From Nematostella vectensis (taxonomy: Eukaryota; Cnidaria; Anthozoa; Actiniaria; Edwardsiidae), in assembly GCF_932526225.1 (NCBI RefSeq), contig NC_064035.1, positions 13,150,566-13,214,565 of the forward strand: a stretch of DNA of 64,000 bases, in the 5' to 3' direction. How positions within the stretch are numbered: position 1 is the stretch's first letter; each line of letters starts with the position of its first letter. Positions 35,601-45,916 of this stretch are shown piece by piece. The notes under the pieces were generated by a model that did no database searches, was not told the origin of the DNA, and was given only the letters and a program-made list of their open reading frames with translations. The translations under genes were made by a program, and so were the position numbers.

Positions 35601-38600
35601 AATAACCCTGGTGCTTCATTAGAACTGAATCTTGTCTTATTGTCCAGTCTGTCAGATCTCCTTGTCGGGGCTCCCAGATATAGCTACGATAAAGACGAAG
35701 GTCGAGTGTATGTGTACGTGAACAATGGCCTTGTGAGTATCACCATACCTAAGTGTAAATCGTAGCCAGTGTTACGGGGCAGTATTCCCTATACTTAGGC
35801 TTTTTACAGTAAGCAGTACAATGCATATAGCTCCGTCCTGTGATGGTAATGGAGGCCAACCCTTTGGTCCATCGTACCTACTGGGCCACACCGTCATCAT
35901 TGTTAAGCTTGGCAACAAACGAAAGGGGCCGTCTAGACGTATTTCTTTTTATTCGGTTTTGCCCCCAACAATGAAAGTCGTCACTTGAATTCTATTTTAG
36001 TGCTCATTTGTTTGCCATGGCGTCCTCTCTAGCACGGTAGCGTGCTTTGTTTCGTAATGTTGTGCTCTGCGTTAACGAAAATTTGTTCGCTAGGGCGCTC
36101 TTAATCTGATGGAATTCATGACTCTGGACGGAGACAAGCAGATAAAAGCAAATTTTGGATTCTCTATCGCATCGGCCGGTGACCTGAACAGAGATGGCTT
36201 TTATGGTGAGTCCCCGAACCCGCCCACCACTAACCACTCCACTCCCCCCCTCCTCACCCTCCACTCCACTCCACCCCTTCCCTCTCCCTCTCCCCCTCCT
36301 CACCCTCCACTCCACCCCTTCCCCCTCCTCCCCCTCCTACCCCTCCACTCCACTCCACCCCTTCCCCCTCCCCCTCCTCTCCACCCCCTTCCCCCTCCCC
36401 CTCCTCACCCTCCCCTCCACTCCACCCCCTTGTCCCTCCTCCCTCCTCACCCTCCACCTCCACCCCTTCCCCCTCCCCTTCCTCTCGACTCCACCCCTTC
36501 TCCCTCCCCCCACTCCACCCCCTTGTCCCTCCTCACCATCCACCTCCACCCCTTCCCCCTCCCCCTCCTCTCCTCTGCACTCCACCCCTTCCCCCTCCCC
36601 CTCCACTCCACCCCTTCCCCCTCCCCCTCCACTCCACTCCACCCCACCCCCTTCCCCCTCCTCTTCACTCCACCCCCTTGTCCCTCCTCCCTCCACACCC
36701 TCCACCTCCACCCCTTCCCCCTCTCCCTCCTTTCCACTCCACCCCTTTCCCCTCCTCTCCACTCCACTCCACCCCTTCCCCCTCCACTCCACTCCCTTGT
36801 CCCTCCTCCCTCCTCACCCTCCCCCTCCACCCCTTCCCCCTCCTCTCCACTCCACCCCTTCCCCCTCCTCTCTTCTCCACTCCACCCTTTCCCCCTCCAC
36901 TCCACCCTCTTGTCCCTCCTCCCTCCTCACCCTCCCCCTCCACCCCACCTTTTCTACCCCCTCCTAACCCTCTACTCGACAAAACCCCCCACTCCCCCAA
37001 CCTCCCAACCCTCATTCGCTGCCTTTTTATCTTTCTCTTCTGTGTTTTTGGGTGTTGACTGGGCTATTTTCCATTACAGGTATTAAAGTCCTCCCATACT
37101 CCTTTCACTCCGTCCCAACCCTCCCTACCTCCGCTTGGCTCCGTTGTTATTTTGTGTTTTTAAGTCTTTTTTAGTCTTTATTCCTCGGGGTTGATCGAGC
37201 TATTTTTCATTACAGACGTTGTTGTTGGCGCGCCTTATGGAGGCCCTGACAGACGAGGAGCGGTCTACATATACCATGGTACAAAAGACGGAATCGATAC
37301 CAAGTACAGACAGGTAAATTAGGTTTAGCTTCGAAGATTTGCATTTTGCTATTCGGCGTTCCAAAACTGTTATTTAAATTATATAATTGCCAGTGTATTT
37401 TTATAAAATGTCATGACTGCAAGTTCTCCTAATATCATTAACCTGTTTATAGAGGGCGACTTACCATAGTTATGGGCTGCATTCTTCATGCCTGCCCTGT
37501 TTATAGAGGGCGACTTACAATACGTATGTGTTGACTCTTTCATGCTTGCCCTGTTTATAGAGGGCGACTTACAATACTTATGTGTTGACTCTTTCATGCT
37601 TGCCTTGTTTATAGGGGGCGACTTACAATAGTTATGTGTTGACTTCTTCATGCTTGCCCTGTTGATGTAGGGCGACTTACAATACTTATGTGTTGACTCT
37701 TTCATGCTTGCCCTGTTTATAGGGGGCGACTTACAATACTTATGTGTTGACTCTTTCATGCTTGCCCTGTTTATAGAGGGCGACTTATAATACTTATGTG
37801 TCGACTCTTTCATGCTTGCCCTGTTTATAGGGGGCGACTTACAATAGTTATGTGTTGACTTCTTCATGCTTGCCCTGTTGATGTAGGGCTACCTACCATA
37901 GTTATGTGTTGACTTCTTCATGCTTGCCCTGTTTATAGAGGGCGACTTACCATAGTTATGTGTTGACTTCTTCATGCTTGCCCTGTTTATAGAGGGTGAC
38001 AGCGTCTGACATGAATGACCCAGCCCTTAAGACATTCGGCTACTCCCTGACTGGCGGACTGGACATGGATGACAACAGCTACCCCGGTACGTTGGCCTTC
38101 TTACATGGATCGAAACAAAAAGCGTCAGAACCTCCTATCACTGATTAGAAATGATCGCGAAGGCCCTTTGTATATTAGTCACAGGCGCGTACACAGGGGG
38201 TGCGCGCACCCATCTTGGCGGCCAAAAAGTGGGTCATTCCTTATAGGAAATCTTCAAATACTATGCTTTTTCTATATGAAACCTACGTCTGCGCACCCCT
38301 CACCCCTCAGCTTTGTCAACCGTATTATCAGACCCATTTTAATTGTTGCTAAGCTGTTTCCATCCTTGTTAACCGTATTACCAGACCCATTTTAATTGTT
38401 GCTAAGCTTTTTCTATCCTTGTCAACCGTGATACCAGGACCATTTTAATTGTCTCTAAGCTTGTTCCGTCTTTTTGTGTAAAGATTTTTTTTTTTTAATC
38501 AGATGTAGCAGTTGGAGCATACTCGTCCGATCGTGCAGTTTTATTAAGGTATTGAACGTCAGTTCTGTCTAAAAAGTGGACATTCTGCTTAATACCCTCG

Positions 38601-38842
38601 CTACACCCCTTAGCATCATACCATGGTGCACTCTACAGGCGCACCGTACCATAACACCATCTCTTCAGAGATAGAGGAACCCCATGCTTCTGTCTCTTGT
38701 CTGCAACTCTGATGTATCGTTTTTCCTTCAGGAGTAGACCAATAGTCGATGTGGTCGGGAAAATAGAACTGAGCACTAATCGGATTATCTTGGAGAGTAA
38801 CCAGACCAACTTGTGTACACTTCAGGGAAACCAGCATAAATG
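29690..38842 (+). CDS. Integrin alpha exons 1-16: signal peptide and beta-propeller
   Basis: Exons: 29690-29850, 31372-31511, 32067-32159, 32299-32440, 33311-33433, 33576-33665, 33776-33820, 33900-33943, 34059-34133, 35109-35161, 35648-35732, 36094-36205, 37216-37313, 37993-38086, 38503-38548, 38732-38842. The start has a hydrophobic signal sequence (CILAVLLAVLHVVIC), then NDYFGFTVAL and LLVGAPLANQ, the first FG-GAP blade. GAYFDRSDSTVFA and YFGDVFGYTMTAGRF are middle blades. Calcium loops are visible as DLNNDGLSDLLVGAP, DLNRDGFYDVVVGAP and DMDDNSYPDVAVGAY in the last three blades. The final exon opens the thigh domain (RPIVDVVGKIEL). Confidence 0.93.
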
Positions 38843-41800
38843 GTGAGTAACTGACCCCTGCATACACAGGGAGACCAGCACAAGTGGTGAGTAGTCGACT
38901 CCTGTAGACACAGGGAGACCAGCACAAGTGGTGAGTAGTTGACTCCTGTAGACACAGGGAGACCAGCACAAATGGTGAGTAGTTGACTCCTGTACACACA
39001 GGGAAACCAGCACAAGTGGTGAGTAGTCGGCTCCCGAACACACAGGGAGACCAGCACAAGTGGTGAGTAGTTGACTCCTGTAGACACAGGGAGACCAGCA
39101 CAAATGGTGAGTAGTTGACTCCTGTACACACAGGGAGACCAGCACAAGTGTTAAGTAGTTGACTCCCGAACACACAGGGAGACCAGCACAAGTGGTGAGT
39201 AGTTGACTCCTGTACACACAGGGAGACCAGCACAAGTGGTGAGTAGTTGACTCCCGAACACACAGGGAGACCAGCACAAGTGGTGAGTAGTTGACTCCCG
39301 AACACACAGGGATACCAGCGCAAGCGGTGAGTAGTTGACTCCTGTAGACACAGGGAGACCAGCACAAATGGTGAGTAGTTGACTCCTGTACACACAGGGA
39401 GACCAGCGCAAGCGGTGTGTAGTTGACTCCTGTAGATACAGGGATACCAGCGCAAGCGGTGAGTAGTTGACTCCTGTAGACACAGGGAGACCAGCGCAAG
39501 CGGTGAGTAGTTGACTCCTGTAGACACAGGGATACCAGCGCAAGCGGTGTGTAGTTGACTCCTGTAGATACAGGGATACCAGTGCAAGCGGTGAGTAGTT
39601 GACTCCTGTTGACACAGGGATACCAGCGCAAGCAGTGAGTAGTTGACTCCTGCATACACAGGGATACCAGCGCAAGCGGTGAGTAGTTTACTCCAGTACA
39701 CACAGGGAGACCAGCACAAGCGGTGAGTAGTTGACTCCTGCACACACAGGGAGACCAGCGCAAGCGGTGAGTAGTTGACTCCAGTACACACAGGGAGACC
39801 AGCACAAGCGGCGAGTAGTTGACTCCTGCACCTACTTGGTTTCTTCATAGCTTGTACATATCCTTAGCATTCTTCTTTGTACTCTACGGCCATTTAGCAT
39901 TCTTCTTTGTACTCTACGGCCATTTAGCATTCTTCTTTGTACTCTACGGCCATTTAACATTCTTCTTTGTACTCTACGGCCATCCTATACAGTTCTAAGC
40001 TTCTTCCGCCGCCATTCTAGATGTGCAGAGAGCGTGTAAAATATAGGAATATAGGAAGTAACATCCTTTTTTTTTTCAAGTTTGACAGCAAGAGTGTGCC
40101 TCAAATACAAACACAAAGTTCCAGTCAGCCAAGGTAAGAGAAAACGCGGTGTTATGTCCCTCGCCAATCAGAAGGTAACCAAGTTATCGTAATTTTATTG
40201 CAGGCGTGGAACTGGACTTTTCCCTAGCCCTGGATCAAGATCGAAGGACAATTGAATTAAGACGGATGTTTTTCGATCCGAAAAACACGACAGACAAAGT
40301 GTTCACAAAGCGCGGCTCTGCGGTGCTTACAAAAGCCGGCGACTGGCACTGTTTGCCTGAGTACAAAATATTCTTGAGGGTGAGAACTATTGCTAGTACT
40401 CTAGCCTGCTTGCGGGAGTTTATACGGCGCCAAGTACCAAGTCGTCGCCCCATTTTGCTCGCACGCAAATCAAGCTGATGACCACGGTTCGACACAGCGA
40501 AATACCGGTTAAACGCCTGCAAAGATAGCTATTAGCGCTCTTTCTGACTGTTGACCGTTCAATAAACGATATGGAAGATATGTATATACTCGGTAAAAAA
40601 TGAAAAGACAGCGCCACCACCGCCGCGATCGTTTCTGACCAGCGTTTTATTTTTCGTGTGTTTTAGCTGCGCGAGGAGATCGGTGATCTGCTGACTGCTT
40701 TGACCTTCGATTTGCAATACGACCTGAAAAAGAATGCGATCTGCGAGGTTTGTCCGATATTGAACGACTACGATGATGCCCGACAAAGAACCGTCCGGGC
40801 AGAGGTGCGTATGTAGTGAAATGTGCATCTGTACTACAAGCGTGACATATATTATAACTGAGACTGAGTATTGCAACGTACTAGAAACATGAGTTATGCA
40901 CTATTTTTTTGTGTCTCAGGCTATTTTCCAGAAACACTGCAAAGATAAAGTCTGCGTCCCTGATCTGAGTGTCAGCGGTAGTGCTTCGTTCAGTGGGTGA
41001 GTATAAAGACACGTCACGAGAACGGGGTGTCACGCTCAAGGCATGCATACATGGTGTTACACGCTAGCGACACCATAGACACACATACCTGTCAACTCTC
41101 CCGCATTAGGCGGGAGTCTCAAGATTTTGGACCCCTTCTACCGCTCTCCTGCGTTGAGCACCAAATCTCCCGCTTTTAAGCGATTTTTATCGCTTCCGAA
41201 AAATTATTCTATAGAAAATCCTCATTTTGCCTCTTTTCTATTAAGATATTTGAAACAATAATTCCCTTGCGTAGCACAATTAATCTAACAACCTCGTGAG
41301 ATCTATAAGTGTATTTGTTCGTGGAGCTTTCTATATGGAAAACGCCTGCAAGATTTAACCCACCCCTCCCCGCAAAAAAATGAATATACCCGACCCCTCC
41401 CCCGAAACATTTCTCAAGCCTTGAGATTTTCGGAGGTTGGCAGTTTTGGACACATGGCATGGCAGTCATGACAGATGACACACTCTGACCCGTCATCTCT
41501 CAGCAAATATGTGTTTTTGTGTTTCAGTGGGTTCAAAGATCTTCGTATCGGCATCTCGCAACAGATGCTCGTCACCATAACCGTTGAGAACAAGGCGGAA
41601 GACTTCGCGTACCCCGGCAAAGTCCTCGTCACCTACCCGTCATTCCTGGGCTATGTCGGCGTAGCAGCCAAGCAGGTAATTCACGATGCTATGGGAAATG
41701 TTTGCAAAAAATATATCAGTGCTTGTCTTGTTGATGATGCTCTTGTTGGTTTGGTTCTCCGTCGACAGCGTTGTTAGTTTTGTTCGCATTACCGCCATCT

Positions 41801-44800
41801 TACCTATTTGTATTTATTTTGATATCATCATTAATCTTTTTCTCGCAAGGACGTGCAGTGCAAGCGTCTTATCACTTCTGACGACTTCGAGCAGGCCGTG
41901 TGTTTGGTCGGGATGCCGTTCCAGGGCAAGACAAAAGTGAGTTCATTCAGCAGTTTCTACGCTACATTATGGAGCATTATAGAGCTCTGTCTTAGCATTA
42001 AACAAATATCCCTCACCACGCCCTATCCCAAAAGGGTCCAAGGTCAGATTGGGGGACGTCTCCATTATCATATATTATCCCTATTATCATTAGGGATAAC
42101 CGGCGCGTACACAGGGGGGTGCGTAGGGTGCGCGCGCAACCCCCATTGGCGGCCTAAAGTGGGTAATTTCTTATAAAGGAATCTTCAAATGCTATGCTTT
42201 TTCCCAATGATACCTATGACTGCGCACCCCCCTCGGCCAATCCTGGGAACGAGCCTGGATTACGAGTAGTGATCATACTTTTATATTAATAGCATGACGG
42301 ACGACTCATGATTGCTAAACTTGCAATATATATGTTGCTATCCTAAGCATTATAAAGCACCGGTGTTGATCTGTTTATGTCCTCCGATAGAAAACGTTTG
42401 ACATGCTGTTTGCTACCGCTGGAGTCAAAGGAAATATTAGCATGTTCAAAGTCGATTTAGAAGCAACGAGGTAAGAACATTAAAGCCATTTTTTTTCAAC
42501 CTTGATTGGTTTGTGGTTTCGATTGATTGATTGCTTTCCTGCAGTCCTGGGGCAGATGCCAATCCTTCCGATAACAAAGTGTCGTTGCAACTCGCCGTAA
42601 AGTTTGAAGCGGACCTCAGCATTTCTGGGTGAGTAAAGTTACTTTCGACACAAATTTCGAAACAAATTTTTTCACAAAAGCCATCGAAATGTGGAATTAT
42701 CGAAATAAGGTGGTGTCTTTCTGTCTTTTTGTCTTTCTGTAATTGTTTTTCAAAGAACGTTTAGATGGGTAAAAAAAGGAAAATCCCTTATAAGGAAATT
42801 ACTTGACTGTAAGCTTTCTCGGTTCCAGTGCTTCTCTACCGGACGAATTAGTATTCTCTAGTAAAGGAAAGACTTCCGAGGAAGTGCGAACTGAGAGGGA
42901 CATTGGTCCCCTTGTCCAGCAGACCATAATGGTAAGACGAATCTTCGTCGTTGACTTCTTCGCCGCCCTGGACTCAGGGTTTAACTTTTTTTTTCGCACA
43001 GGTGAGAAACAACGGTCCCGGCGCGGTGGATGGGTCAGAGGTAACGGTCAGTCTGCCTTGGAAGAAGAGTGAAGAAGACTTGAGTTACTTACTGTATCTG
43101 CTGAGTGTCCAGGTGAGTACGGCCCTTCCACCGCTGATTTGGCATCTCATTTTGAGTCCCGATCTAGCTCTGTTGTTGGTGCATGCACGCGAAGACCTGT
43201 CAAACCAAACCTGTACTTCACTATCCAAGTTATTTGCGTTTGTAGGTTCATGGAAGTGCAGCTACATGTGACGTCAAGACCAACCCACTTAACATCAAGG
43301 TACCAGCATTGAATCTAAACCATCATCATGACCACTATCACCATCGTCATCATCATCACTATCATAACCTCGATTTCTATCATCGTCATCACTATCACTA
43401 CATCTTAATCATTTAAAAAAATCATTATTATAACCACTTTACGTCACTACTTGTTGCTGGTTTCTGCACCAGTTATGCAAGAGTAATTTCAGCTTTGGCG
43501 CTTTCTTTTCCGCCATCTTTTGCTCTCTCAGTTATGAATGAGCGCTATATAAATTACTGTAATCATTTTTCGTCTCTTACTTGGGTTTTACTTATAATTA
43601 CACTCATATTTATATCAGATGAGTAACAACACAGATAAACCAGCTGTTCTCGAGTCGACATCACGAGTTGGCGCCAACAAAAGAACGAGGAAAGAAGTCA
43701 AGAAGGGCGACCAACTGGTGAGGATGGAGTACTTCTAGTATCGTACCAATTAACAGAGCATTGCTAAAAAGAAGAGGAAGAGTACTTTTAGTAGCGTTCA
43801 TGTGGGATCATTCCTTTGTAATTTTGAGGTTATCCTTGTTAAAAGTTTGTTCAGTAACGTGAAGTGCCTGTTAAGGATAGAGTATTGTGCAACTGGTTGT
43901 CGACAAAAAGACAAGGGTTCTTCATAGTGTTGATAGTTTACGTTGCAATTGCTTGCAGTCGTGTGATAATGTCAAGTGCCTGCTGTTCACCTGTAGACTG
44001 GGAAAACTGGAGCAAGGAGAAGGCGCCGAAATCATAATGACGTCACGACTGTGGCAGGACACACTAGTCAAGGTACAACTGTCACGCAATAACACTAGCG
44101 TCACGCAATGGTACTTGTGTCACGCAATGACACTTCCGTCACGCAATGACACTCCTTTCACGCAACTAAACTACTGTCATGCAATGACTATACCGTTACG
44201 CAATTACACTACCGTCACGCAACTCAGTGAAACTAATGTCACGCAGTGAAACTGATCCAGCAACCGCTGTAATATATATGGTGTAAATAGCGATGTCTGA
44301 CTGCGTTACGTTTGTAGGCCGGATTTGGCTCAGTAGATCTGATCACCAAGGCGGCGATTTCTCCGCCACCCTCCATCACCGAGCCACCGAACGACAACAA
44401 CAACCAAGTACTGGTAAGTAACCGCCGCCACACAACAATAACAACAACAATAACATCACCAAACAAACAATCTGCCATCCTGCCTCAACCACCGAGTCAA
44501 CGATGACAACAACAAAAACAGCAACAACAAGAATCAATCCGTCATCACTGAGCCACCTAACGCAAAAGTAAACGATCAAGTATTGGACTCCATCATCCCA
44601 TCACAATAACAACAACAACAACAACAACAAGAATCAATCCGTTATCACTGAGCCACCTAACGCAAAAATAAACGATCAAGTATTGGACTCCATCATCCCA
44701 TCACAATAACAACAACAACAACAACAACAACAATGAAGACATTAACAATCTACCACCCTCAACCACCGACTCACCAACGACAAAAATAACAGCAGCAACA

Positions 44801-45853
44801 ATAATCAACCAACAACCAGGCCACCCAAACGACAGCTATAATAAAGTATTGGTTGGCCAAACTTCCACGCTCACCCATCGCCGCCACCACCACAACAACG
44901 ATAAAAACAGCAACAAACAATCAATCAGCAAATGCCAAGCAATAAAACGACAACAAAAAGTCGGTGTCCTTATTCGTACCCACTACTAGACAATAATCCG
45001 CCATCCCTCGATCAAAGAGCCGGCCAAACGCCAATAATAACGAGATAACCAAGTTTTGGTACGATTTCTATTCAACTCCACTACAATCTCAAAATCAGCA
45101 ACATCGAGAAGAACAGGAGCAATAACAACAATAACGACAACACCATCGGCAACAAGCTCTTGTGTATAGTTGTAATTGCCAGTTTGCTCTCTCGTAGCTT
45201 TCCATTCGTGCTAATCCCAAGGAGAGTCAGACGCCGTCTGAGCCAACACCCACGTGGATCATTATAGTGTCAGTCCTTGCCGGACTTATCCTGCTGGGTC
45301 TTTTAGTCTTTGGACTCTACAAGGTAACGTCTTTACATAATAGTGTCAGTTCTTGCTCGACTTATCCTGTTGGATCTTTTAGTCTTTGGACTCTACAAGG
45401 TAACGTCTCTAGAGCAAATCATAGTGTCAGTTCTTGCTCGACTTATCCTGCTGGGTCTTTTAGTCTTTGGACTCTACAAGGTAACGACTGTACATTATAG
45501 TGTCAGTTCTTGCCGGACTTATCCTGCTGAGTCTTTTAGTCTTTGGACTCTACAAGGTAGTGTCATACTGCATATGCTGCGGTGATGGTGGCGACCAAGC
45601 GCGGCCTTGTGGCTTTATTTTACCTGATAGATGAAATAGTAGAGTAGTGGCGAGGTGATCGTTAAAAGTGACAAATAATGACGCGTAATGATGGTGGGTG
45701 GGTGGGAAGGGGGGGGGGGGGGGTAGCGTGGGTAATGCAAAAGCGCCTTATGTCACCTGGAAATACGGTTCGATCTACCAAATCGATCATGAGTGATGGT
45801 GTTGCAGGGGTGGCGGAGTGGTCCCATAAGTGGTTGGTTTAAAAAAAAAACGT

Positions 45854-45916
<63 letters not shown>

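Noticed and set aside
36004-37086. Proline/serine-rich (+) and glycine/glutamate-rich (-) open frames
   Set aside because: They are products of the pure C/T tract in the intron after integrin exon 12. No composition or motif resembles a protein.
38616-39848. Minus-strand open frames of about 410 and 327 residues
   Set aside because: They lie over the 44-bp intronic array. The unit is stop-free in all minus frames and cycles through frames every three units, antisense to the integrin intron.
42799-43072. Alternative frames over integrin exons 25-26
   Set aside because: Shadows of the true exons 42829-42931 and 43002-43112, which fit the integrin calf domain in phase.
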